This document shows, in pieces, positions 7,471-15,366 of a stretch of DNA of 64,000 nt. Source of the stretch: CAWUEX02 sp963921305 (GTDB taxonomy: Bacteria > Pseudomonadota > Alphaproteobacteria > Rhodospirillales > Rhodospirillaceae). The notes under the pieces were generated by a model, which was not told the DNA's origin, did no database searches, and worked only from the letters and a program-made list of their open reading frames with translations. The position numbers were made by a program, and so were the translations under genes. Position 1 is the stretch's first letter. Every line of letters begins with the position of its first letter. The stretch is taken from assembly GCA_963921305.4 (NCBI GenBank), contig CAWUEX030000002.1, forward strand, positions 1,426,001-1,490,000. Direction: 5' to 3'.

Positions 7471-9015
7471 ATGACTTCGCTTGATCCCAAGACCGTTACA
7501 GTCCCGCATTCCTATACCTCAATGACTATGGGGCGGGGCTTGCGTGCGACGACCAAGCGCAACCCCTCCAAGATCGCGATCACTCACAACAACAAGAGCC
7601 GCACCTTTCAGGAACTGTCAGACCGCACAGACCGGCTGACGGCGGCTGCGATCAGCGACCTTAGGGTCAACAAGGGTGACAACGTCGCCATCGTGTCCAA
7701 GAACTCGATCGAATACGTCGAAGTGGTCTGCGGCCTGCCGGAGGCTGGGGCCGCGGTGGCGACCGTCAATCCTAAGCTGACCACCAGCGAAATCGAAGGC
7801 ATCTGTAACGACGCGCAGGCGCGGGTGGTCTTCGTCGATGATGCATCGGCAGACTCGGTCGCAGCAGCCAGCTTCGAGACGGTGGAGCGCGTCATCCATC
7901 TCGGTGACGAGTATGAGGCACTGCTCAAGAATGCCTCGGTTCCCGATGTCTACCCCGAAATTCACGAATGGGATTCCTGGACCATTCCCTACACCTCCGG
8001 CACCACGGGCAAGCCTAAGGGGGTTGTCCTACCGCAGCGCTCGCGCCTGCTCGCGTTCTATCAGATGGCCCAGGAGTTCGGCTGTTACGGGCCCGAAGAT
8101 CGCTTCCTCGGCACGACCCCGATGAATCATGGCGCGGGAATTGCTTTTCCCCTTGCGGCCATCATAACCGGCGGCTTCACCGAGATTCTCGACAAATTCG
8201 ATCCCGAGCTTCTCCTGAAGAAGCTCAAGGAAGGAAACTTCTCGGGCGTGTTCACTGTGCCTACGCAGCATCACGCGATTTTCGAACTGCCGCAGACCAC
8301 CTTGGACAAGTATCGCGATGCGCCGTTGCGCTCGGTGATCTCCAATGCCTCGGCGTTGCCGCAACACCTTAAGCACAAGATCGTCGCGTATTTTGGTGAG
8401 GGAAAGTTGCACGAAACTTACGGCTCCACCGAAGGCGGTTTCGTCACCAATTTGCGTCCCCCGTTTCAGTTGCAGAAAGAACGCTGCGTCGGCACGCCAT
8501 TCCCGCATACGTTTGTCAAACTCGCCGACGACGATTTCAATGAAGTCGGCCCGGAAGAGCCTGGCGAACTGTGGGTGAAATCACCCTCGTCCTTTGCGGG
8601 ATACTGGAACCGGCCGGAGGAAACGGAAGCTGCTTTTCGCGACGGGTGGGTCACTGTAGGCGATATGGCCAAGCGCGATGCAGATGGATTCTTCTATATC
8701 GTCGACCGCAAGAAGGACATGGTGATTACCGGCGGCGTCAACGTCTACCCGCGCGAAATTGAAGAACTCTTGTTCGGCCATCCGGCCATCTCCGATGTCG
8801 CCGTGGTCGGCGTGCCCGACGACAAATGGGGCGAACGTCTCAAGGCCTTCGTCGTCGCCCGCGAAGGACAGACGGTGGACGCAGAGGGGCTGGAGCAGTT
8901 CTGCGAAGGCAAGCTCTCGCGGTTCAAAATCCCCCGCGACGTCGCGTTGATCGACGAGCTGCCGCGTAACGCCAACGGCAAAGTTCTCAAAACCGAACTG
9001 CGCAAGGCCGGATGA
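7471..9015 (+). CDS. AMP-dependent acyl-CoA synthetase/ligase
   Basis: This 514-residue ANL-superfamily ligase has every expected motif: the P-loop YTSGTTGKPKG at residues 174-184, the YGSTEGG adenine motif, the VDRKKDMVITGG hinge region, and the C-terminal PRNANGKVLK lysine that carries out adenylation. It activates a carboxylic acid with ATP and CoA in the cytoplasm. The acid cannot be told from sequence, but context suggests the pathway substrate or a ring-cleavage product. It sits inside the operon, and the second DUF59 gene starts 1 base after its stop. Confidence 0.92.
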   Translation: MTSLDPKTVTVPHSYTSMTMGRGLRATTKRNPSKIAITHNNKSRTFQELSDRTDRLTAAAISDLRVNKGDNVAIVSKNSIEYVEVVCGLPEAGAAVATVNPKLTTSEIEGICNDAQARVVFVDDASADSVAAASFETVERVIHLGDEYEALLKNASVPDVYPEIHEWDSWTIPYTSGTTGKPKGVVLPQRSRLLAFYQMAQEFGCYGPEDRFLGTTPMNHGAGIAFPLAAIITGGFTEILDKFDPELLLKKLKEGNFSGVFTVPTQHHAIFELPQTTLDKYRDAPLRSVISNASALPQHLKHKIVAYFGEGKLHETYGSTEGGFVTNLRPPFQLQKERCVGTPFPHTFVKLADDDFNEVGPEEPGELWVKSPSSFAGYWNRPEETEAAFRDGWVTVGDMAKRDADGFFYIVDRKKDMVITGGVNVYPREIEELLFGHPAISDVAVVGVPDDKWGERLKAFVVAREGQTVDAEGLEQFCEGKLSRFKIPRDVALIDELPRNANGKVLKTELRKAG

Positions 9016-9016
9016 T

Positions 9017-9400
9017 ATGACCTTGCCACCTGCCTCGTCTGATCCTGCAGTCGCGGCGGTATGGAGTCTGCTCGAAGGCGTTGCCGATCCCTGCCATGCC
9101 CTGTCGGGGCACGATCTTTCAATCGTCGATCTCGGTCTGATCAATGATGTGGTGCGCGACGGAGATATCATCACCGTCAGCGTCACCTTCACCGATCCGA
9201 GCTGTGTGTTTTCCTACCAGATCATCATGGACATGGAAGACTTGGCCGCTCGCCTGGACGGCATCACCGCCATCAAAGTGTCGTCAGACCCTTATCCGCT
9301 GTGGACGGAAAACCGCCTCAGTGCCAAAGCCAAGCAACTGTTCGCTGACAAACGCCAGCGCTTCGGCGTCGCAGACCACTTCCGGGAGACAGTGTCATGA
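9017..9400 (+). CDS. DUF59/MIP18 (PaaD-like) protein 2
   Basis: A second 127-residue DUF59 protein, with the same DPC turn (Cys26), LSIVDLGLI core (residues 34-42) and strand Cys63 (FTDPSC) as the one at 6213, plus a C-terminal extension from about residue 95. It lacks the WTPEWM tail of its paralogue and has WTENRLSAKA instead. Its stop overlaps the next amidohydrolase start (ATGA), repeating the DUF59-amidohydrolase coupling seen upstream. Duplicated pairs suggest each DUF59 protein serves its neighbour (inference). Confidence 0.8.
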   Translation: MTLPPASSDPAVAAVWSLLEGVADPCHALSGHDLSIVDLGLINDVVRDGDIITVSVTFTDPSCVFSYQIIMDMEDLAARLDGITAIKVSSDPYPLWTENRLSAKAKQLFADKRQRFGVADHFRETVS

Positions 9401-10599
9401 CCAAGGCCCCCGAGCACCCTGATACTGGAGTTGGCCGCCGGGCTGCGTTGCAAACTCTCGGTGCGCTCGGTGCGGCTGGTGCATTAACTACGCGCGGAAT
9501 CTCGCCGGCGCTTGCGCAGGCAGATTGGAGTCCCGAGCCGCACCCCATGGCCGAGCGCATCTTTGTCATCGACGGCGTCGCCCATTGCTATAACCACGCG
9601 GAGTACAATCGCCGAATCAAGCGCGCCGCGGTGAACAGCATCAACACCACCCACCGCTATCATGTGGCCTGCACGCCCGAGCGCTACCGCCTGACCTTTG
9701 AACAGTGGTCGCGGGATTGGCAGGCCGACGAAGTGGCCGACATCATGTTCATGGAAAGCCATACCGACATGATGCTCATGCATTCGGTGCCGATGAACGA
9801 CCTGTACTACGACGGTCTGGTGTCCAACGAGAAAGGCGCCTACCTCAAGAACACCTATCCCGATCGCATCCTGTGGTACGGCGCCCTCGATCTGTTCCAG
9901 CCCTATGACGAAGTCATCGCCCTGGCAGACCGTCTGGTCGATCAGGGGTGCGACGGCATCAAGTTCTATCCCACGCGTATCAATTTCGAGACCGGTCAGC
10001 CCGAAGGGTGGCTGATGGACGATGAGAAGGTCGCATTCCCCGTTTTCGAATATCTGCAAAGCAAGGGCGTTACCGATCTCGCTGTCCATAAGCTGGTGGG
10101 GCACGTCGGTCCGTCCACCGAAGCCCTCGGCATTGATGATCTCTACAAAGCCGCCGAAGCGTTTCCCGATCTCACCTTCCACCTGGTTCACGCCGGCTGG
10201 CAGAACTTCCAGGAAACCGCGGATCTGATGAAGGCCCGCGAGAACATCACCGCCGTGCTGGAAGGGCCGATGCTTTTCCCGCTATTCGACATGGAGACGT
10301 TCAACGAAATGATGAACGTATTCATGACTCAAGTGGACCTCGACCGGATGATCTATGCCTCGACGGCGGTCAACCAACATCCCTACTGGATCGTCAACGC
10401 GTTCTTCGATTTCAAACCGCCCGGGGGCGCACCTTATGTGCTGACCGAAGAGGCCAAGGCCAAAATTCTCGGCGGCAACCTGGCGCGCTATCACGGTATC
10501 GATGTCGCGGCCCAGCGCGCCAAAATCGCGGACGACAAGTGGTCTAAGGCCGTTGCCGCAAACGGTCTGCGCGAGCCCTATGTCATGCAAAGAACCTAA
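9397..10599 (+). CDS. Amidohydrolase-2 protein 3, with twin-arginine-type export signal
   Basis: This 400-residue paralogue of the protein at 5164 has an added N-terminus. Arg14-Arg15 precede a hydrophobic Ala/Leu stretch, with a likely cleavage site after ALA at residue 40. This resembles a Tat signal, though a weak one without the usual Phe, so Sec export is possible. The metal site shows the same losses as its paralogue: Val61 in place of the first His of HxH (His63 kept), His231 and His265 kept, and Thr323 at the eighth-strand Asp position. Export of only this copy implies a periplasmic step while its paralogue acts in the cytoplasm (inference). Last gene of the tight operon. Confidence 0.83.
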   Translation: MTKAPEHPDTGVGRRAALQTLGALGAAGALTTRGISPALAQADWSPEPHPMAERIFVIDGVAHCYNHAEYNRRIKRAAVNSINTTHRYHVACTPERYRLTFEQWSRDWQADEVADIMFMESHTDMMLMHSVPMNDLYYDGLVSNEKGAYLKNTYPDRILWYGALDLFQPYDEVIALADRLVDQGCDGIKFYPTRINFETGQPEGWLMDDEKVAFPVFEYLQSKGVTDLAVHKLVGHVGPSTEALGIDDLYKAAEAFPDLTFHLVHAGWQNFQETADLMKARENITAVLEGPMLFPLFDMETFNEMMNVFMTQVDLDRMIYASTAVNQHPYWIVNAFFDFKPPGGAPYVLTEEAKAKILGGNLARYHGIDVAAQRAKIADDKWSKAVAANGLREPYVMQRT

Positions 10600-10645
10600 C
10601 TCATAAAGGTCGTCTCTGCGTCGCAGGCTGTGTTAAGACCCCGTC

Positions 10646-12310
10646 ATGACTGATTCGCTCCACACCCAAGCGCTCGGCATGTTCCAGAGCCTGCTCGGGC
10701 CCGATGGCGTCATCACCGATGCCGCCGCACTCGAGTACTACAGCACCGACATTTCGGGGGAGGGCAGCACACAGCCCATCTGCGTGCTTAAGCCCATTGC
10801 CGTCGATCAACTGTGTCAGGCGGTCACCATTGCCGGCGGTCTCGGTCTGCCGATGGTGCCGCGCGGCGGCGGGTTCTCCTACACAAAGGGCTACCTACCA
10901 GAACGCAAGAACACCGTGATGTTCGATCTCACCGCGCTGGATGAGATCGAGGAGATCAACGAAGACGACATGTATGTCACCGTCCAGGCCGGTTGCACCT
11001 GGGCCAAGCTGTACGAGGCGCTGAAAGAGAAGGGCCTGCGCACGCCATACTTCGGCCCCTTGTCCGGCATCGCCTCCACAGTCGGCGGCGCGGCCAGCAA
11101 CAACGCCACCTTTTTCGGGTCCGGCACCCACGGCGCCATGGCGGACAGCGTGCTGGGTGTCGATGTGGTGATGGCCGATGGCAACGTGTTGGAAACCGGC
11201 GCCTCCGCGGCTGACGGGCGCACGCCGTTCCTGCGTTCCTTCGGACCGGATCTCACAGGTTTGTTTATCGGTGATTGCGGTGCCTTCGGCATCAAAGCCC
11301 GGGTCACGCTCAAGCTCATCGCCATGCCCGCCGCGGAAGATTATTTGTCTTTTGTGTTTGAGCGGATCGAAGACATCGCCGCCGCACATGTCGCGCTGGC
11401 CCGTGAAAACTTTGTCGCCGAACAGTGGGGCATTGATCCGGTCGGCAACCAGCATCTCGCCGCCAAGGGTTTCGACTTCCTGCAAGGCATTGGCTTCGTC
11501 AAAGATGTCGCCGCTGCGTCCGAAGGTGTGGTCAAAGCCATCAAGGATGTCGGCAAGATGTTAGTCGACGGCCACCGCGCCGTTGATCGCTCCGGCTACA
11601 CCCTGCACGTCGTCATCGAAGGGGCTGACGACAAAGAAGTCGCGCTCAAGCTCGACCGCGTGCACCGCATTGTTGGTCCGCTGGCAGTGCGCGAACTGCC
11701 CAACACCATCCCCCAGGTCACCCGGGCCAAGCCGTTCCGTCCGATCAAATCCCTGCTGGGGCCCGAGGGAGAAAACTGGCTGCCCGTCCACGGCCTGTTT
11801 CCGTTTTCTCGCGCCGAGGAAGTCGCCGCCGTCACCGATGAGTATTTCGTTCGTCATGCCGAGGCGATGGACAAACATGGCATCACGTTCTCTTACCTCA
11901 CCTCCGGATCGCCGAACGCCTTCCTCATCGAACCCATGTTCTATTGGAAGGACCGTCTGCATGCCTTTCACCAAAGGCACGTGACCGAAGACCAGAAAAA
12001 AGCGCACGGCAAAACCAAAGCCGATCCGGACACCCGCGAGCTGGTCATGAAACTGCGGCGTGATCTCGCCGGCCTGTGGGATGCCTTCGGCGCCAGCCAT
12101 CATCAGATGGGCCGCCACTACGCCTATGCCAGTCAGTTGTCCTCGACGGCGCGGGCCACCGCCGTGGCGCTCAAGGCGGCGCTCGATCCCAAGGGCCTGA
12201 TGAACCCTGGCGTGCTGGAACTCACCGGCGAAGGCGATGGTGTGAAGAAAATGACCAAGTTCCCCGAGTTCCCCCAAGACCTGCTCAAAGACCAGCGGAA
12301 TGTGATCTAA
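10646..12310 (+). CDS. FAD-linked oxidase (PCMH-type, GlcD/VAO-like)
   Basis: This 554-residue flavoprotein has an FAD-binding PCMH domain over about residues 30-230 (VPRGGGFSYTKGY, then GPLSGIASTVGGAASNNATFFGSG as two nearby blocks) and an FAD-oxidase C-terminal domain ending in ALDPKGLMNPGVLEL. Relatives oxidise 2-hydroxy acids or phenolic alcohols such as vanillyl alcohol and 4-cresol. The N-terminus has no signal peptide, so it is probably cytoplasmic. It starts 46 bases after the amidohydrolase operon and could be cotranscribed with it. Together with the next gene it could convert an alcohol or hydroxy acid to a carboxylate (inference). Confidence 0.87.
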   Translation: MTDSLHTQALGMFQSLLGPDGVITDAAALEYYSTDISGEGSTQPICVLKPIAVDQLCQAVTIAGGLGLPMVPRGGGFSYTKGYLPERKNTVMFDLTALDEIEEINEDDMYVTVQAGCTWAKLYEALKEKGLRTPYFGPLSGIASTVGGAASNNATFFGSGTHGAMADSVLGVDVVMADGNVLETGASAADGRTPFLRSFGPDLTGLFIGDCGAFGIKARVTLKLIAMPAAEDYLSFVFERIEDIAAAHVALARENFVAEQWGIDPVGNQHLAAKGFDFLQGIGFVKDVAAASEGVVKAIKDVGKMLVDGHRAVDRSGYTLHVVIEGADDKEVALKLDRVHRIVGPLAVRELPNTIPQVTRAKPFRPIKSLLGPEGENWLPVHGLFPFSRAEEVAAVTDEYFVRHAEAMDKHGITFSYLTSGSPNAFLIEPMFYWKDRLHAFHQRHVTEDQKKAHGKTKADPDTRELVMKLRRDLAGLWDAFGASHHQMGRHYAYASQLSSTARATAVALKAALDPKGLMNPGVLELTGEGDGVKKMTKFPEFPQDLLKDQRNVI

Positions 12311-12318
12311 CCCCTCAT

Positions 12319-12409
12319 CGTCACCCTCGCGTTTATCGCGAGGGTCCAGGGCAAAGGGCTCAGGTCATCGTGCGTTACTCTGGATGCTCGGACTAAATCC
12401 GAGCATGAC
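12319..12409. repeat. Composite palindromic repeat, copy 1
   Basis: Two perfect hairpins flank a spacer: an 8-bp stem (12324-12331 with 12337-12344) followed by GTCCAGGGCAA, and a 9-bp stem (12384-12392 with 12398-12406) ending in CATGAC. The same layout recurs at 13966-14078. It looks like an alphaproteobacterial BIME-type intergenic repeat. It may also act as a transcript 3' end for the oxidase gene, though no T-run follows. Confidence 0.7.
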
Positions 12410-12428
12410 ACCTTTTCATTTCCACTCC

Positions 12429-12444
12429 GCGGTCGCGTGACCGC
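12429..12444. repeat. Short inverted repeat upstream of aldehyde dehydrogenase
   Basis: GCGGTC and GACCGC form a perfect 6-bp inverted repeat around a 4-base centre, 61 bases before the dehydrogenase start. It could be an operator half-site pair or just another palindromic element; nothing in the sequence decides. Confidence 0.3.
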
Positions 12445-12505
12445 ACAGTGTTGGGTGGTTCTCCCCAATCGCTAAAGTGCTCCCACGAAAGGGAGATGCA
12501 CGCAC

Positions 12506-13960
12506 ATGAGCAACACTTTTGGCGACCGGTTGATGTACATCGGCGGCGAGATGACCGCCGGGTCCGGCAACGAGTGGATCACCACCGTCAATCCCGCCAC
12601 GGAAGAGCCCATTGGCCGGGTGCCCGCCGCCACCGCAGACGACGTCAACGCTGCTGTCGCCGCGGCCAAGGCGGCACAACCGGCCTGGGCGGCAAAGTCC
12701 ATCTTCGAGCGCGGCGCGCTGCTGCGCGCCCTGGCCGCTAAGTTCCGTGAGCGCGCCCAGGACATTCTGACGATGGAAGCCACCGACACCGGCAACACCA
12801 TCGCCAAGCTTGGCGCTGACGTGCAGATCGCCGCTGCGTACTTGGAATACTTCGCCGGGCTCGCCACGGAAATGAAGGGTGACACGGTCCCCGCGTCCCC
12901 AGGCAACATTCATTTCTCCCTGCGCGAGCCCTTTGGTGTGGTGGCGCGCATCGTGCCGTTCAATCACCCGTTCATGTTTGCCGGGGCGCATCTCGCGTCC
13001 CCGCTCACGGCGGGCAACACGGTGGTGGTCAAAACGCCTGAAACCAGTCCGCTCACGGGATCGCTGCTGGCCGCGTGTTGCGCCGAGGTGTTGCCGCCGG
13101 GCGTGGTGAACATCATTTCCGGTTACGGCCTGCCTGCGGGCGATACCCTGGTGCGCCACCGGGACATTCATCGCATCGGTTTTACCGGGTCGGTGCCCAC
13201 CGGCCTTGCCATTCAGCGCGCTGCGGCGGAGGTGGCGGTCAAGCATGTGTCGCTCGAGCTGGGCGGCAAGAACCCGTTGATCGTGTTCCCCGACGCCGAT
13301 CTCGATCAGGTCGAAGCGGCGTCCATCGCCGGGATGAACTTTTCCTGGGCGGGTCAGTCCTGTGGTTCGACCAGCCGCATCCTGGCTCATGAAAGCATCT
13401 ATGACGAACTGGTGGAGCGCGTCGCCGCGCGCACCGATGCGGTCAAACTCGGCGATCCCCTCGACCCGGCGTCGGAAATGGGGCCCGTTAATTCAGAGGG
13501 GCATTACAACACCGTGCTGAAGTTCGTAGAAGCCGGCAAGCGGGATGGCGCCAAGCTGGTCGCGGGCGGCGCACGGCCCGAGGGCGAGATGTTCAAGAAG
13601 GGCTACTGGCTGCGGCCGACGGTGTTCGCCGATTGCACCATGGACATGGAGGTGGCGCGCGAGGAAATCTTCGGGCCGGTGGTCTCAATGCTCAAGTGGT
13701 CAACGCGCGAAGAAGCGGTCGAGATGGCCAATGCCACAGACTACGGATTGACCGCTGCCATCTATACCAACGATCTCAAAGCCGCCATGACCACCGCGCA
13801 GGAGGTGGAAAGCGGCTATGTGTGGATCAACGGCGTCGCCCAGCACTATGTCGGCCTGCCCTTTGGCGGCGTCAAGAACTCCGGTCTCGGCGGAGAGGAG
13901 GCACTGGAGGAGTTGCTCAGCTACACCCGCACCAAAACCGTCAATGTCATGCTGAACTGA
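12506..13960 (+). CDS. NAD(P)-dependent aldehyde dehydrogenase
   Basis: This 484-residue enzyme has the full set of aldehyde dehydrogenase residues: Asn153 in PFNHP, Lys176 for cofactor binding, FTGSVPTG, Glu251 in ELGGKNP and the nucleophile Cys286 in GQSCGS. It oxidises an aldehyde to its acid in the cytoplasm. It is closest in style to betaine/vanillin/salicylaldehyde-type dehydrogenases, and the substrate is not determined by sequence. AGGGAG precedes the ATG. It stands alone between two copies of the palindromic repeat, so it may have its own transcript. Confidence 0.92.
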   Translation: MSNTFGDRLMYIGGEMTAGSGNEWITTVNPATEEPIGRVPAATADDVNAAVAAAKAAQPAWAAKSIFERGALLRALAAKFRERAQDILTMEATDTGNTIAKLGADVQIAAAYLEYFAGLATEMKGDTVPASPGNIHFSLREPFGVVARIVPFNHPFMFAGAHLASPLTAGNTVVVKTPETSPLTGSLLAACCAEVLPPGVVNIISGYGLPAGDTLVRHRDIHRIGFTGSVPTGLAIQRAAAEVAVKHVSLELGGKNPLIVFPDADLDQVEAASIAGMNFSWAGQSCGSTSRILAHESIYDELVERVAARTDAVKLGDPLDPASEMGPVNSEGHYNTVLKFVEAGKRDGAKLVAGGARPEGEMFKKGYWLRPTVFADCTMDMEVAREEIFGPVVSMLKWSTREEAVEMANATDYGLTAAIYTNDLKAAMTTAQEVESGYVWINGVAQHYVGLPFGGVKNSGLGGEEALEELLSYTRTKTVNVMLN

Positions 13961-13965
13961 TAGCT

Positions 13966-14078
13966 GTCACCCTCGGACTTGTTCCGAGGGTCCAGGGCAA
14001 TCTCGCGCCGAGGATCTAGAGCGACGTGCACTGTCCGAGCGCTCTGCCCTGGATGTTCGGAATAAATTCGAACATGAC
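13966..14078. repeat. Composite palindromic repeat, copy 2
   Basis: This copy shares GTCACCCTCG, CGAGGGTCCAGGGCAA and the CTGGATG-TTCGGA/TAAAT/CATGAC end with the element at 12319. The first hairpin is 8 bp and perfect (13970-13977 with 13983-13990). The second (14053-14075) has one bulged G. The spacer is longer and unrelated. Base changes in the stems are mostly paired, which points to conserved folding. Confidence 0.7.
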
Positions 14079-14106
14079 CTAATAGATGAGGTGGAGGAGT
14101 GCGTCC

Positions 14107-15342
14107 ATGACAGACCAAGACCGCGTTATCGTTGTCGGCGGCGGGCCGGTGGGCATGATCACCGCTTTGCGTCTGGCCCAGTTGGATATTCCGGTCGTGG
14201 TTTTGGATGCCGAGGCGGAAACGCCGACAGCCCATCGCGCCGCCACCACCCATTCCTCCACGCTCGATCTGCTGGACACCGTCGGCATTACCGATGAGAT
14301 CATCAAACAAGGTCTCACCGCGCGCTATTTCCAATACCGCTACCGCACCACCAACGAAGTCTTTGCTGAATTCGATTTCGGCCGGTTGGCGGATGAGTCC
14401 AACCACCCTTACGCCGTGCAACTCGAACAGCACAAAACCGTCGCCATCGCCTTGGAGGCAGCGCAAAAGTTTCCCCACTTCCAATTTCACCGCGAGCATA
14501 CGGTCACAGACGTCATCAACGACGACGACAAAGCCGGTGTTGTCACTGAAACGCCTGATGGCGAAAAACAAACCTGGATGGCCCGATATGTCATTGGCTG
14601 CGATGGCGGACGCTCCACCGTGCGCAAGTCGCAAGGCATCGATTTCCCCGGCTTCACCTGGGAAGAACGCTTCATCATCGTCGCGTCCTATTTCGATTAC
14701 GAAGCGGCGGACAACTACCGCTACCGCAACTACCTCGCCGATCCGGACATGTGGTGTTCGGTGTTTAAAATTCCGGGGCCGGATGAGGCCGCTAACACCA
14801 ACGGTATGTGGCGCAACCTGTTCCCGGTGCTCACCGGCGATCCGGAAGAGGTGGTGACCTCGGATGACTACGTCTACGGCATGATCAACGCGTGCTTTCC
14901 CTACGCCAAAGACCTGCAGATCATTCACCGCAATCTCTACACCGTGCATCAGCGCGTGGCGGAAAGTTTCCACAAGAACCGCGTCACGCTGGCGGGTGAT
15001 TCCGGGCACATCAACAACCCGCTCGGTGGCATGGGTATGAACTCCGGCATCGCCGACGGTCTTAATCTGGCGGAAAAAGTGGGGCAGGCGTGGTACGACT
15101 CATCCGTTGATGATCAGGCGCTGTTCGCCCGCTACGACCGCCAGCACCGCCCGCTGGCCCAGAAATACGTGCAGGCCCAATCCATCCAAAACAAGGAGAC
15201 CCTGCAGGCCAAGGATCCCGCCAAGGCCAACGCCCGTTTTGAGGAGATGCGCAAAACGGCGGAGGATCCCAAACGCCACAAGGCGTTTCTGATGAATGCG
15301 TCGCTGATCAATATGGTGCGCGAGGCCGACGCGATTGAGTAA
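14107..15342 (+). CDS. Class A FAD-dependent monooxygenase (PHBH/UbiH type)
   Basis: This 411-residue flavoprotein has an N-terminal Rossmann GGGPVG (residues 11-16), the DG motif in VIGCDGGRSTVRK, and a C-terminal GD motif in RVTLAGDSGHINNPLGG (GDSGH where most have GDAAH). Such enzymes hydroxylate aromatic rings with NAD(P)H and O2. The ATG at 14107 is preferred over one at 14086, because GGAGGAG lies 7-13 bases before it. The context with a decarboxylase-like protein, CoA ligase and oxidases supports an aromatic or ring substrate (inference). Confidence 0.88.
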   Translation: MTDQDRVIVVGGGPVGMITALRLAQLDIPVVVLDAEAETPTAHRAATTHSSTLDLLDTVGITDEIIKQGLTARYFQYRYRTTNEVFAEFDFGRLADESNHPYAVQLEQHKTVAIALEAAQKFPHFQFHREHTVTDVINDDDKAGVVTETPDGEKQTWMARYVIGCDGGRSTVRKSQGIDFPGFTWEERFIIVASYFDYEAADNYRYRNYLADPDMWCSVFKIPGPDEAANTNGMWRNLFPVLTGDPEEVVTSDDYVYGMINACFPYAKDLQIIHRNLYTVHQRVAESFHKNRVTLAGDSGHINNPLGGMGMNSGIADGLNLAEKVGQAWYDSSVDDQALFARYDRQHRPLAQKYVQAQSIQNKETLQAKDPAKANARFEEMRKTAEDPKRHKAFLMNASLINMVREADAIE

Positions 15343-15366
15343 GCTCGAACCCTAGTGGAGGGTCGC

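Noticed and set aside
12319..14078. CRISPR-like repeats
   Set aside because: Only two copies with unrelated spacers, long palindromes and a gene between them; no cas genes.
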